NCBI GenBank assembly: GCA_031254155.1
Contig: JAIRVA010000134.1
Coordinates: 1-17,196 of the forward strand
DNA from: Propionibacteriaceae bacterium
GTDB lineage: Bacteria; Actinomycetota; Actinomycetes; Propionibacteriales; Propionibacteriaceae
Length of the DNA stretch: 17,196 bases
Reading direction: 5' to 3'
The position numbers and the translations under genes were made by a program. Of the stretch, positions 5,821 through 13,265 are shown piece after piece. The notes beneath the pieces are model-generated. The model was not told the origin of the DNA. It searched no databases and worked only from the letters and a program-made list of their open reading frames with translations. How positions within the stretch are numbered: position 1 is the stretch's first letter; each line of letters opens with the position of its first letter.

Positions 5821-7455
5821 TCAGTATTTTCGCTTCTGACGGGGTTTCTTGCCAGCGGCCGGGCGGGGCGGGCGACCGGTACGGCCGGTTCCGGGGTCCG
5901 CCATCCGGCTGCGGCGGGGTTGGTCGTCACGGTACCCGTCGTCGTCTCTCCGGGAGCCCGGCCGGTGGAACTCGTCGCGCCCCCGACGGCCCCAGCGGGT
6001 CGGATGGCCAGACTCGGACGAGGTACCGGGGTGCCGGGGAGCCTCGCGGCGGCGGGTCGTGAGGCTCGCCTCAAGGGCAAGGTCGGCTGGGTCGTCCAGG
6101 GTGAGCGGCTGGTCTTCCAGTTGCAGCGCGAGAAAACCGATGGCGAGGTCGAGGGCCCGGATCCGTTCGCCCGGCCGCGCCGCGGCCAGGGTTTCCAGGG
6201 CGGCGCCGATCCCCGTCCGGGCGTCGTCGAGGTCGCCGGCGTCCAGGCGGGCGACCACCCGGTCAATCACCCCGGACAAGCGGTTTTGCTGGATCGTGGC
6301 TAGCGACGGTACGGACAGCTCCTGGATGGAAGCACCCGTGGTCCGCTCAATCCGGCGCAGCAGGGCGATTTCACGGGGAGTGACCAGCGAGACCGCCCGT
6401 CCGCCGCGGCCGGCCCGGCCCGTCCGGCCCACGCGGTGGACGTACATCTCGGCCTGATGAGGCAGGTCAACGTTCACCACCACGCCGATCCGCTCCACGT
6501 CGAGACCGCGGGCGGCCACATCCGTGGCGACGACGACATCGATCTGCCCGGCGCGGAGCCGTTCGACGATCCGCTCGCGCTCGGCCTGGGCGACGTCGCC
6601 GGACATAACCGAGACCTTGAACCCCCGAAGGTTCAGCGCCGACCCCACCTCGTCGGCCCGCGCCCGGGTCTTGACAAAGACCAACGTCGCCTCACCGCCG
6701 CCGCTGCTCGCCAAAACCCGCGCCAAGACGGCCGACTTTTGCCGGTCGGGCGCGACGATGAAGCTCTGGTCGATGGTGTCCACCGTCGTGGCCTGCTTGG
6801 CCACGAAGACCTGGTGCGGGTCGACCAGGTGGCGTTCGACGGTGGCCCGGATCGACGCCGGCAGGGTGGCCGAGAAGAGGGCGGTCTGGTGCGGCTGGGG
6901 TACGGCGTCGAGGATACGGTCGACCTCCTCGGCGAACCCCATCTTCAGCATCTCGTCGCCCTCGTCCAGGACCACGTACTTCACGTCTGACAGGTCGAGC
7001 GTGTGGCGTTCGAGGTGGTCGATGACCCGTCCCGGCGTACCGACGACGATCTGCGTACCCTCCTGCAGTGCCCGTCGCTGGGCCGCCCACGGCGCCCCGC
7101 CGTACACCGCGGTCACCCGTAACCGGTGGCCGCCCAGCCGGGCCAGCGCCTCGACGGTCTGGAGTGCGAGCTCGCGGGTCGGGACCATGACCAGGCCCTG
7201 GACGCCGGTCGCCGTGGGATCCAGCCCGGTGATCAGCGGCAGGCCGAACGCCGCCGTTTTTCCCGTCCCCGTCTGGGCGACGCCCACGACATCCCGGCCG
7301 GCGAGCAAGTACGGGATCGCGGCCGCCTGAATCGGGGTCGGCTGCTCGAAATGGAGGCGGGCCAAGCGGGCCAACAAGTCCGCGGGCAGGCCCAGGTCGG
7401 CGAAAGTGGCGGTGGGGTCGTCTGTCGCCGCACGGCGAGTTGAGGGACGTGGCAA
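5821..7455 (-). CDS. DEAD-box ATP-dependent RNA helicase (DeaD/CsdA group), motif II DEGD
   Basis: An ATP-dependent RNA unwinding enzyme, likely acting in ribosome assembly, RNA decay or cold adaptation. Counting from the TTG at 7455 (544 residues), it has the Q-motif (PTPIQ, Q43), motif I AQTGTGKT (60-67), Ia PTRELA (92-97), TPGR (140-143), motif II DEGD (164-167), motif III SAT (195-197), and the motif VI region HRVGRTGRAGR. A C-terminal helical stretch and an Arg/Gly/Pro-rich basic tail ending KKPRQKRKY probably bind RNA. Motif II has Gly where almost all relatives have Ala. The start is uncertain: the frame is open to a TTG at 7596, but the extra 47 residues look non-protein-like and include a TATACT promoter-like hexamer. 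I therefore prefer 7455, although it lacks a good RBS. Confidence 0.92.
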   Translation of the reverse strand: MPRPSTRRAATDDPTATFADLGLPADLLARLARLHFEQPTPIQAAAIPYLLAGRDVVGVAQTGTGKTAAFGLPLITGLDPTATGVQGLVMVPTRELALQTVEALARLGGHRLRVTAVYGGAPWAAQRRALQEGTQIVVGTPGRVIDHLERHTLDLSDVKYVVLDEGDEMLKMGFAEEVDRILDAVPQPHQTALFSATLPASIRATVERHLVDPHQVFVAKQATTVDTIDQSFIVAPDRQKSAVLARVLASSGGGEATLVFVKTRARADEVGSALNLRGFKVSVMSGDVAQAERERIVERLRAGQIDVVVATDVAARGLDVERIGVVVNVDLPHQAEMYVHRVGRTGRAGRGGRAVSLVTPREIALLRRIERTTGASIQELSVPSLATIQQNRLSGVIDRVVARLDAGDLDDARTGIGAALETLAAARPGERIRALDLAIGFLALQLEDQPLTLDDPADLALEASLTTRRREAPRHPGTSSESGHPTRWGRRGRDEFHRPGSRRDDDGYRDDQPRRSRMADPGTGRTGRPPRPAAGKKPRQKRKY

Positions 7456-7557
7456 GGAAGTACCGTTCGTGAAGAGTGAGCCGCCACCGGTTGGAGCGGC
7501 TAATCGCCGAAGTCGTACGACGAGCGCCCGATCAGCGAAAACATAAAGAACAGACTG

Positions 7558-7565
7558 AGTATACT
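7558..7565. promoter_or_regulatory. Palindromic TATACT -10-like element upstream of the helicase
   Basis: AGTATACT is self-complementary and offers TATACT on both strands. On the minus strand it would place the helicase transcript start near 7551, giving a roughly 95-nt 5' leader before the TTG at 7455. No good -35 is seen on either strand. Confidence 0.35.
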
Positions 7566-7714
7566 CCGGGTGACAACCCGCTCTGCCGGCTCCCAACCTG
7601 ACTCATCCCAACCCAACGTGGCGTTCAAAGGTTTCCTAACTTTCGTTACTGTTGTTCTGCCAGGGGTCAGGCATAGGCTCAAATCGAGTTCAGAAGGCGA
7701 ACCCATAATTACTC

Positions 7715-7722
7715 GAAAGGAG
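7715..7722 (+). promoter_or_regulatory. Strong RBS of the secreted protease
   Basis: GAAAGGAG ends 7 nt before the ATG at 7730, fixing the start at the head of a clear signal peptide. I see no convincing promoter in 7597-7714. Confidence 0.7.
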
Positions 7723-7729
7723 TTGTCTT

Positions 7730-9088
7730 ATGTCTGTACCAAGATCCCTGCGAGCGTTGGTCGGAGTTCCAATGGCCGTCGCTTGCGCCATCTCTGTCGC
7801 AACGCCCGCGATGGCCGCGCCCCCGCCTGGTGAGGCGGATATTGACTTATTTGGGCTGAGTGTCGGTGACGAGCTTACCGGTGTTCCCGGTGACTTGGTC
7901 GAGGTCTACGCGGCGGCTCTGGCGGTTGCGCAGAACGAACCGGATGACTTCGCGTACCCCGTGGTGACAGATGGTACTGTCGTCCTCCCAGCCACATCAC
8001 CCACTGCGGTCGCATTGTCGAAGGCTGACCGAAAAACAGCCGCCAAACAACTACGGGAGTACGCGAAGACACTTCGCAAGGGCGAGGTTGCCGCCTACGA
8101 TCCGAGCATCGACGTGACCGGTTTGATCAACCTCGCGGCGTCGCCTGGCCATCGGAGTGCAAAGCAGATTGACGCATTGAGCAGTGCCATTTTTGATGCA
8201 CGGAATGAGTCGTCTTTGAAGGATGCCGGCGTGGTGATGACGGGAATTGGTGCGAGTGGCCAGGTCGTGGTAACACTCCGCGAGTTGACTTCCGGTGTCA
8301 CGTCGTCTCTTGCCAAGAAGTATGGTGTCGATGATATTGTGATTGAGATTGACCCGGCATTCGAGGCGAGCACGTCGTACTCGAGAGCGTCGGATGTCCC
8401 CAGATACGGCGGTGGGGCTGCGATCAATGTCCCCGTCGGCGGGTGTAGTTCCGGGTTCTCCTGGGTCAGTGGATCGACGCACATGATGTTGACTGCGGGT
8501 CACTGTATTCCGTCCGGTGGGACTGTGTATGCGCCGAGTGGGGCCGTTATGGGAACGGTGGCGAGCGGGTCTCGGGAGACGTGGGATACGAACGTTGGTA
8601 CGGTCTACATGACCGGGACGAGCGTTCTCAGAGGTGACCTCGCTCTCATCCAGCTACCCGCGGGTGTCACTGCCGGTCCCCTCATGTACACGGGTGGCCC
8701 AACCTCAAGCACGCTCGCGACGGTTGGTTCGATGTGGAGTAGATCGCCCGCTGTCGGTGACCAGTTCTGCACTGGTGGCTCGACGGCAGGTGAGATCTGC
8801 GGTTGGTCGGTGTCTGAGATAAACATAATAGTTCAATATACGAACGACGCCGGTAAGCCCACCTTGCGCAACGGAACAAGGGCCACCAAGTGGGGTGGGG
8901 GCGTGTTGCACGGAGACTCAGGTGGCCCAGTTTACACGGTAGGTGCCGACGGAAAGGTTGTCGCAAAAGGTATCATCTCGGGGATGAAAGACTGGAAGAT
9001 CTTGGGCGCGACCGTGAAGGCAGAGATGTTCTTTACGGATATCCGAGAGGCATACTTCGGTTTTCCCGGCGTCCTCATGATAGGCTAA
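7730..9088 (+). CDS. Secreted trypsin-like serine protease (S1, streptogrisin/alpha-lytic-like) with propeptide
   Basis: A 452-residue secreted endopeptidase precursor. A Sec signal peptide (1-29, cut after A27-M28-A29) is followed by a pro-region of roughly 190 residues, then a chymotrypsin-fold domain from about 225. The catalytic triad is visible: H258 in LTAGHC, D303 in RGDLALIQL and S397 in HGDSGGP. Cysteine pairs C239/C259 and C347/C357 fit the usual disulfides of bacterial S1 enzymes. The long propeptide suggests folding assistance and self-processing, as in alpha-lytic protease; I infer this from size only. A small membrane-anchored protein follows 4 bp after the stop and is probably co-transcribed, ending at the terminator at 9485. 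Substrate unknown. Confidence 0.92.
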   Translation: MSVPRSLRALVGVPMAVACAISVATPAMAAPPPGEADIDLFGLSVGDELTGVPGDLVEVYAAALAVAQNEPDDFAYPVVTDGTVVLPATSPTAVALSKADRKTAAKQLREYAKTLRKGEVAAYDPSIDVTGLINLAASPGHRSAKQIDALSSAIFDARNESSLKDAGVVMTGIGASGQVVVTLRELTSGVTSSLAKKYGVDDIVIEIDPAFEASTSYSRASDVPRYGGGAAINVPVGGCSSGFSWVSGSTHMMLTAGHCIPSGGTVYAPSGAVMGTVASGSRETWDTNVGTVYMTGTSVLRGDLALIQLPAGVTAGPLMYTGGPTSSTLATVGSMWSRSPAVGDQFCTGGSTAGEICGWSVSEINIIVQYTNDAGKPTLRNGTRATKWGGGVLHGDSGGPVYTVGADGKVVAKGIISGMKDWKILGATVKAEMFFTDIREAYFGFPGVLMIG

Positions 9089-9092
9089 CCTG

Positions 9093-9467
9093 ATGCCAGC
9101 TACTAATCTCGCAGGTCGCCGCTTCAGGTGGGTGATTGTTGTTGTCGTTCTTGTTGCGGTGGTAGTGGGTGGCGTTATCTTTGCCCTCTCCCCGCGCTGG
9201 GAGAACACGTCCATCGCGTGGTGGTCGTCAACAGGCCCAGGGTCCTCAACGCTTACCGTGGGTGTGCAGGGAGGAGTTGGTGAGGAGGCTAAGGTCAGGG
9301 TTACGGAGACGGCTGATGGAGTCCGCCTAGCCGGAGCGACCAGGCTTTCCGGGCATGGAGCACGACCAGCAATTATGATTGTGTACACCGTCGAAGTTCA
9401 ACTGGATGCTCCGCTCGCGGGGCGCCAGGTGATCGGCGAAGATGGGAACGTCATCCCGCAAACCTAA
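9093..9467 (+). CDS. Small single-pass membrane protein downstream of the protease
   Basis: A 124-residue protein that I do not recognise. It has a short basic cytoplasmic start (RRFR at 9-12), one very hydrophobic valine-rich membrane segment (about 13-32) and an external domain of about 90 residues rich in Gly, Thr and Val with beta-like character, lacking cysteines. It starts 4 bp after the protease stop and a terminator follows, so the two genes very likely form an operon. It could tether, inhibit or protect against the protease at the cell surface; this is inference from neighbourhood only. RBS bases (TAGG) are weak, consistent with translational coupling. Confidence 0.72.
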   Translation: MPATNLAGRRFRWVIVVVVLVAVVVGGVIFALSPRWENTSIAWWSSTGPGSSTLTVGVQGGVGEEAKVRVTETADGVRLAGATRLSGHGARPAIMIVYTVEVQLDAPLAGRQVIGEDGNVIPQT

Positions 9468-9484
9468 TCTGGAGTCGCAAATGT

Positions 9485-9521
9485 GGCGGGGCTCGTGTGT
9501 CCAACATGGCCCCGCCTTCTT
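9485..9521. terminator. Rho-independent terminator of the protease operon
   Basis: GGCGGGGC (9485-9492) pairs perfectly with GCCCCGCC (9509-9516), followed by TTCTT (9517-9521). It lies 18 nt after the small membrane protein stop. Because the next gene is convergent, the same hairpin may also serve the minus strand, where AAGAA precedes it and no T-tract follows. Confidence 0.72.
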
Positions 9522-9597
9522 GACCAGTCGGCGGCTCGAGTGGCGAGTGTCGTCCCGGCATGAAACGAAGGTGCTCGGGGCGTGTCGGTCACTTTCC

Positions 9598-10287
9598 TCA
9601 ACTCAGGGGCCGGCTCCGGACCTCGTACTTCTCGAAACCGTGTCCCTTGAAGTCCACGTTGTACGTGGCCGCCCGCTGGATGTAGACGATCTCGTCGACG
9701 ACGGCGTACGTGATGATCGCCCACAGAGCCAGGATGGACCAGGCGTCCATAGTGCGGGTGAACGCCCAGAGGGCGATTGCGACGACCGCGCCGACGGCAA
9801 ACGCCTTGTGGGGCAGGGAATGGAGCATGTTGCCGACACCGAAGCGGTGCTTCGTGACGGCGTACACGAGGAACTTGTACGCCACGATCATCACCATGAT
9901 GCCGACGTAGAACCAGAACCGGAAGGGCGTGAGGCCCCGCGCGAAGACCACGAAGACGCAGGTCGCGCCCACCACGAGCAAGACTGCGTCGCCGACGGCG
10001 TCGAGCGTCGCGCCGAGTTCACTCTCGACCTTGAACTTGCGCGCCACCGTCCCGTCCGCCTTGTCCGTCAGGGCGAGGATGAGGAACGCGATGAGCCAGA
10101 CGACCGGTACGCCGGTGAACGTGCCCAGCAGGGGTACGTGGATCGTCTGCTCCCAGCTTCGCCACATCAGGAGCGGGAGGACGAGGGCGCCCGCGATCCG
10201 TAAGACCGACATCGCGTTCGGCAACTGCCTGACGATACGTCGGGGCTTGTGGAGCGGGGTATTAACCAGAGTTGCAACGTCGTCCAT
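9598..10287 (-). CDS. CDP-alcohol phosphatidyltransferase family membrane protein
   Basis: A 229-residue integral membrane enzyme that transfers a phosphatidyl group from a CDP-alcohol to a second alcohol in phospholipid synthesis. The full family motif D-x2-D-G-x2-A-R-x8-G-x3-D-x3-D is present: D75, D78-G79, A82-R83, G92, D96 and D100, with the last Asp as expected catalytic base. PNAMSVLRI (23-31) matches the family's conserved start before the first membrane helix. About six hydrophobic segments follow. The ATG at 10287 has a GAGGGA RBS. Phosphatidylglycerophosphate synthase or cardiolipin synthase are the likeliest activities, but the alcohol acceptor cannot be told from sequence alone. 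It stands alone between a convergent protease operon and the same-strand TetR gene. Confidence 0.88.
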   Translation of the reverse strand: MDDVATLVNTPLHKPRRIVRQLPNAMSVLRIAGALVLPLLMWRSWEQTIHVPLLGTFTGVPVVWLIAFLILALTDKADGTVARKFKVESELGATLDAVGDAVLLVVGATCVFVVFARGLTPFRFWFYVGIMVMIVAYKFLVYAVTKHRFGVGNMLHSLPHKAFAVGAVVAIALWAFTRTMDAWSILALWAIITYAVVDEIVYIQRAATYNVDFKGHGFEKYEVRSRPLS

Positions 10288-10380
10288 GGTGGCGTTCCCT
10301 CTTCAGCGTGGGCGCGTGAACAGGGTGCTGAAGTCCCTGAGCGGTGGTCCCCTGACCAGGGCCAAGTCTAGACAGTTTGT

Positions 10381-10412
10381 CCGGGGCGAGGTATGGACAT
10401 CTCACGCCCCGG
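10381..10412 (-). terminator. GC-rich hairpin after the tetR gene
   Basis: CCGGGGCG (10381-10388) and CGCCCCGG (10405-10412) form a perfect 8-bp stem a few nucleotides beyond the TetR stop; GAG/CTC in the loop can lengthen it. No T-tract follows on the minus strand, so it may act as a weak or factor-assisted terminator. Confidence 0.45.
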
Positions 10413-10419
10413 ATGCGTC

Positions 10420-11028
10420 TCACGCCGCCCAGTCGCCGAGCGCGCCCTGGAGGCTCCCCAGCGCCGCCTCGATGAGCGGGCTCCGCTCGTCGGCCGGGCA
10501 GCCCGCCCGGGTCCACGCGAGGCAGGCGCCGTCGAGAAAACCGAAGTAGCCCCACAGGGCGTAACGATGGCGCGCGCCCGGGTTGGGGGAGAGCAGCCCG
10601 GCCAGTTCGGTGACGTACGTCTCGCGCGCGGCCGTCCGGACCACCAGCGCCTCGGGCGGCTCCTGGGTGGCGTCCAGGCCGTCGGCCCAGGCGCGGGGAT
10701 GGTGCTCGATGTGGTCGAGGTAGACCCCGAGGCTGGCCCGGATCTTGGCGTGGACCGGCGTGAGCGGGTGCAGCGCGGCGATCGCGGCCCGCTGGGCCGC
10801 GCCCAGTTCGGTGACCGCGTGGCGGACCACGGCGGCGTACAACGTCGCTTTCGTTGCGAAGTAGCGGTAGACGAGTGGTTCCGAGGCGCCCGCGGCGGCC
10901 GCGATCTCGGCGACGGTGACCTCGGCGTACGGACGGCGCGTGAAGCAGTCGGCGGCCGCGTCGATGATCGCCGAGGTCCGGGTGGGGGCGTCGAGGCGCT
11001 GGCGGGGATGGAGGTCCTTGCGGGGCAT
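10420..11028 (-). CDS. TetR-family transcriptional regulator
   Basis: A 202-residue repressor of TetR type. The N-terminal helix-turn-helix (about 37-57) reads TVAEIAAAAGASEPLVYRYF, closely matching the family signature, and the preceding helix holds the usual AIIDAAADCF. The remaining residues form an all-helical ligand/dimer domain of ordinary length. It is divergent from the GH13 gene, with two tandem 24-bp repeats between them that are the natural operator candidate. A -10 hexamer TAGACT (11040-11035) ends 6 nt before the ATG and no SD is evident, so translation is probably leaderless and autoregulated. Ligand unknown; a sugar-related effector would fit the neighbour, but TetR proteins usually sense small hydrophobic molecules. 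Confidence 0.93.
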   Translation of the reverse strand: MPRKDLHPRQRLDAPTRTSAIIDAAADCFTRRPYAEVTVAEIAAAAGASEPLVYRYFATKATLYAAVVRHAVTELGAAQRAAIAALHPLTPVHAKIRASLGVYLDHIEHHPRAWADGLDATQEPPEALVVRTAARETYVTELAGLLSPNPGARHRYALWGYFGFLDGACLAWTRAGCPADERSPLIEAALGSLQGALGDWAA

Positions 11029-11034
11029 GTTGCC

Positions 11035-11040
11035 AGTCTA
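11035..11040 (-). promoter_or_regulatory. -10 TAGACT of the tetR gene (leaderless)
   Basis: TAGACT fits TANNNT and lies 6 nt before the ATG at 11028. A TTACTG -35-like hexamer 19 nt upstream falls within the first tandem operator repeat, so binding there would block RNA polymerase. Confidence 0.45.
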
Positions 11041-11044
11041 CCGC

Positions 11045-11092
11045 TTAGTGAGTTAGGATCAGTAACTGTTAGTGAGTCGAAGTCAGTAAGTC
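11045..11092. repeat. Two tandem 24-bp operator-like repeats between tetR and the GH13 gene
   Basis: Copy 1 (11045-11068) and copy 2 (11069-11092) follow each other without a gap. Both read TTAGTGAGT, 5 variable bases, then TCAGTAA and 3 variable bases. Within each copy TTAGTGA and TCAGTAA form an imperfect inverted repeat (6 of 7 complementary), as expected for a dimeric TetR-family repressor. The array covers the likely promoters of both divergent genes. Confidence 0.75.
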
Positions 11093-11111
11093 GGCTCAAG
11101 GAAGGATCGCT

Positions 11112-12323
11112 GTGATTGCCTGGCACGTTTACCCTCTGGGTTTCTGCGGTGCGCCCATCCGGGGCGAGAGCCCGTACCCGTTTGTCCCGCGGCTGCGGCG
11201 CCTGACGGATTGGGTGGAGTACGCCGCCGGGCTCGGCGTGGACACGTTGTCGCTCGGACCGGTTTTCGCGTCCTCGACCCACGGGTACGACACGGTGGAC
11301 CACTTCCGGATCGACCCCCGGCTGGGCGACGAGGCCGACTTCGACGCACTCATCGCGGCGGCACATGGCCACGGTCTCAAGGTGCTGCTCGACGGGGTGT
11401 TCAACCACGTGGGCGTCCAGCACCCGCTGTACCAGGCGGCGCTGAACCTGGACGCCCGCGCGTCGGAGTTCTTCGTGTGGTCGGGTGGCAAGGCACGGGT
11501 CTTCGAGGGGCACCCGGATCTCATCGAGCTGAACCACGGCGCGGAGTGCGTGGCGGAGCTCACCCGGCAGGTGATGGGGCACTGGCTGGACCGCGGCGCG
11601 GACGGGTGGCGCCTCGACGCCGCCTACGCGACCGGGCCGGACTTCTGGGGGCGGGTCGTACCGACGGTCCGGGCCGAGTTCCCGCGCGCGTACTTCTTCG
11701 GCGAACTCATCCACGGGAACAAAGTGGACTTCGTCAACCGGTCGACGCTCGACTCGGTCACACAGTACGAGCTGTGGAAGGCCATCTGGTCGTCAGTCAA
11801 GGCGCGCAACTTCTTCGAGCTGTCCTGGGCGCTGAAGCGGCATGGCGAGTTTGTGCGGGCGTTCCAGCCCGTCACCTTCATCGGCAACCACGACGTGACC
11901 CGGATCGCGTCCCAAGTTGGCCCGGCGGGCGCCGTCCTGGCACTCGTCGTCCTCGCGACCGTGGGCGGGTCGCCACACATCTATTACGGTGACGAGCAGG
12001 CGTACACGGGCGTCAAGGAGGACCGGGCGGGCGGTGACGACGCCGTACGGCCCGCGTTCCCCGCGACGCCGGGCGAACTCGCGCCGAACGGCTGGTGGAT
12101 GTACGACCTGACGCGCCGGCTCATCGCGGTGCGCCGGGAACACCCGTGGCTCGGGCGCGCCGAGGTGACGAACCAGGCGCTGGCCTGCGAGCAGTACGTG
12201 TACCGCGTGAGCGACCCGGCGAACGGTACGAACTGGCTCGACGTCACCCTGGACCTCACCCACGGTACTAGGGTCAGCGTGGCCGGACCGACGGGCGAAG
12301 TCTTCGCCTGGTCCGCCAACTGA
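11112..12323 (+). CDS. Cytoplasmic GH13 alpha-amylase-family glycosidase
   Basis: A 403-residue alpha-glucan or alpha-glucoside-active enzyme with no signal peptide, so intracellular. The GH13 regions are present: DGVFNHVG (D94-G101, region I), GWRLDAAY with nucleophile D169 and R167 (region II), YFFGELIHG with acid/base E198 (region III) and FIGNHD with D261 (region IV). It is shorter than most amylases and has a compact C-terminal beta region. The start is a GTG with a strong AAGGAAGGA RBS. It is divergent from the tetR gene and probably repressed by it through the 24-bp repeats. It may act as a maltodextrin-, trehalose- or sucrose-type hydrolase or transferase; sequence does not decide. 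No sugar transporter lies beside it. Confidence 0.93.
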   Translation: MIAWHVYPLGFCGAPIRGESPYPFVPRLRRLTDWVEYAAGLGVDTLSLGPVFASSTHGYDTVDHFRIDPRLGDEADFDALIAAAHGHGLKVLLDGVFNHVGVQHPLYQAALNLDARASEFFVWSGGKARVFEGHPDLIELNHGAECVAELTRQVMGHWLDRGADGWRLDAAYATGPDFWGRVVPTVRAEFPRAYFFGELIHGNKVDFVNRSTLDSVTQYELWKAIWSSVKARNFFELSWALKRHGEFVRAFQPVTFIGNHDVTRIASQVGPAGAVLALVVLATVGGSPHIYYGDEQAYTGVKEDRAGGDDAVRPAFPATPGELAPNGWWMYDLTRRLIAVRREHPWLGRAEVTNQALACEQYVYRVSDPANGTNWLDVTLDLTHGTRVSVAGPTGEVFAWSAN

Positions 12324-12401
12324 GGCGGTGCCAGTCAGCTTGGTGATCGCGAAATTGTGAAGACTGCCCATTGTTGACGAGTACCATCTGTCGTGCGATG
12401 T

Positions 12402-12420
12402 GTCATACTTGACGTATGAC
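12402..12420. promoter_or_regulatory. Palindromic operator over the start of the RHH antitoxin, with -10 CATACT
   Basis: GTCATAC (12402-12408), spacer TTGAC, GTATGAC (12414-12420) is a perfect 7-bp inverted repeat. It includes a -10-like CATACT (12404-12409) and the ATG at 12416, 6 nt after that hexamer. A ribbon-helix-helix antitoxin bound here would block its own, apparently leaderless, transcription. Confidence 0.7.
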
Positions 12421-12649
12421 TCAACTGGCAGTCCGACTGGATGAATCAACAAGTACTGCTCTCAACCGACTGGTTAGCCAAACTGGCCAGACTCGATCGG
12501 AAGTCGTTCGTGAAGCGGTTGCCGCTCTTGACAGGGCACGTGTGCTCGCCCAGATGCGTGAGGAGTCGCTCGCGGTCGCACGAGATGAGGCGGACCGGGC
12601 CGAGACCCACGTGGTGTTCGATGACATGAGGGCACGTCGTGCGTGGTGA
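12416..12649 (+). CDS. Ribbon-helix-helix antitoxin (CopG/MazE-like)
   Basis: A 77-residue DNA-binding antitoxin. It begins with a beta-strand TQLAVRLDE followed by helix-turn-helix TSTALNRLVSQTGQTRSEVV, the ribbon-helix-helix pattern, and a charged C-terminal helix (about 40-77) that should bind the toxin. It overlaps the downstream toxin gene by 11 bp. Its own start codon lies in a perfect palindrome that is the expected autoregulatory operator. There is no SD; a -10-like hexamer lies 6 nt before the ATG, so translation is probably leaderless. Confidence 0.88.
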   Translation: MTQLAVRLDESTSTALNRLVSQTGQTRSEVVREAVAALDRARVLAQMREESLAVARDEADRAETHVVFDDMRARRAW

Positions 12650-12953
12650 CATTTACCGTTTTCGACCGCATGACACACGCGGACATAAGCAGTCGGGAGT
12701 TCGTTACGCTGTGGTCGTACAATCAGACGACCTAATGCTCTCCACGCTCATTGTCGCGCCTACTTCGACCCGGGCACGGCCCACAGTCTTCCGGCCACAG
12801 ATCGAGTTGGGCGGCGAGCGGACGTTTGTCCTAGTTGAGCAAACCACTGTCGTGAACCCAGACCTTGAACTGGGCGACTTTGTTGGTCGGCTTTCCGTCG
12901 AAGAGCTAGGGGAACTTGAGCGCGCCCTTCTGTTGGTGTTCGGCCTCTTCTAG
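12639..12953 (+). CDS. MazF/PemK-family endoribonuclease toxin
   Basis: A 104-residue toxin of the MazF/PemK type, which cleaves single-stranded RNA at short sequences. The N-terminus RGDIYRFRP matches the family's RGDIYxxxxxP opening, followed by SGVRYAVVVQSD (family pattern: SGxRPVLVVQ with the basic residue), VAPTSTR (the loop carrying the family's conserved Thr) and LVEQTTVVNPDLEL near the dimer interface. I use the GTG at 12639, which overlaps the antitoxin by 11 bp and makes the usual family start; no later start would keep the first strand. Together with the RHH protein it forms a type II toxin-antitoxin pair. Confidence 0.87.
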   Translation: MRGDIYRFRPHDTRGHKQSGVRYAVVVQSDDLMLSTLIVAPTSTRARPTVFRPQIELGGERTFVLVEQTTVVNPDLELGDFVGRLSVEELGELERALLLVFGLF

Positions 12954-13032
12954 TCGATGACTCGGCGTTGCGCGCCTGACGGGCGGGTTTCGACGGTGCG
13001 GATGTCCTGCAAGCGTTCGGGTAGTAGGACTG

Positions 13033-13078
13033 TAAACGTTCGACTAACTATGCCATAAACGTTCGACGCAGTGTGCCA
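13033..13078. repeat. 23-bp tandem repeat, two copies
   Basis: Copy 1 (13033-13055) and copy 2 (13056-13078) both read TAAACGTTCGAC, then six partly variable bases, then TGCCA, back to back. The core contains the palindrome AACGTT. It lies between the MazF stop and the DUF4143 remnant and looks like an old operator or promoter array. Confidence 0.7.
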
Positions 13079-13100
13079 TATTTCGCCGGGAGACATGGGT

Positions 13101-13256
13101 CAGAGCCATCTCGACCAGGCGGCGGGCATCCGCTCCCTGGCGGCGCGGCTCGGCTCCCGCTTCCGTGGCGGGGTGGTCCTCGGGACGTCGACGCGGGGGT
13201 ACGTGTTGGGCGACCGGGTGATCGGGCTGCCCATCGCGAGCCTGTGGCAGCACTGA
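13101..13256 (+). pseudogene. C-terminal remnant of a DUF4143-type (AAA ATPase) protein
   Basis: The frame reads GIRSLAARLGSRFRGGVVL, then G-D-R, and ends LPIASLWQH before the stop. This is the characteristic C-terminal end of DUF4143-containing P-loop ATPases, where the protein ends with a GDR...PISALW pattern after an RFRAGVVL strand. Nothing upstream encodes the ATPase core; the frame opens only at 13071. It is a leftover from a deletion. The assignment rests on pattern memory, not on an alignment. Confidence 0.7.
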
Positions 13257-13265
13257 ACTGCCTGG

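Noticed and set aside
7456..7596. N-terminal extension of the RNA helicase to a TTG at 7596
   Set aside because: The extra residues do not resemble helicase N-termini, contain a promoter-like TATACT and the start has no well-spaced SD.
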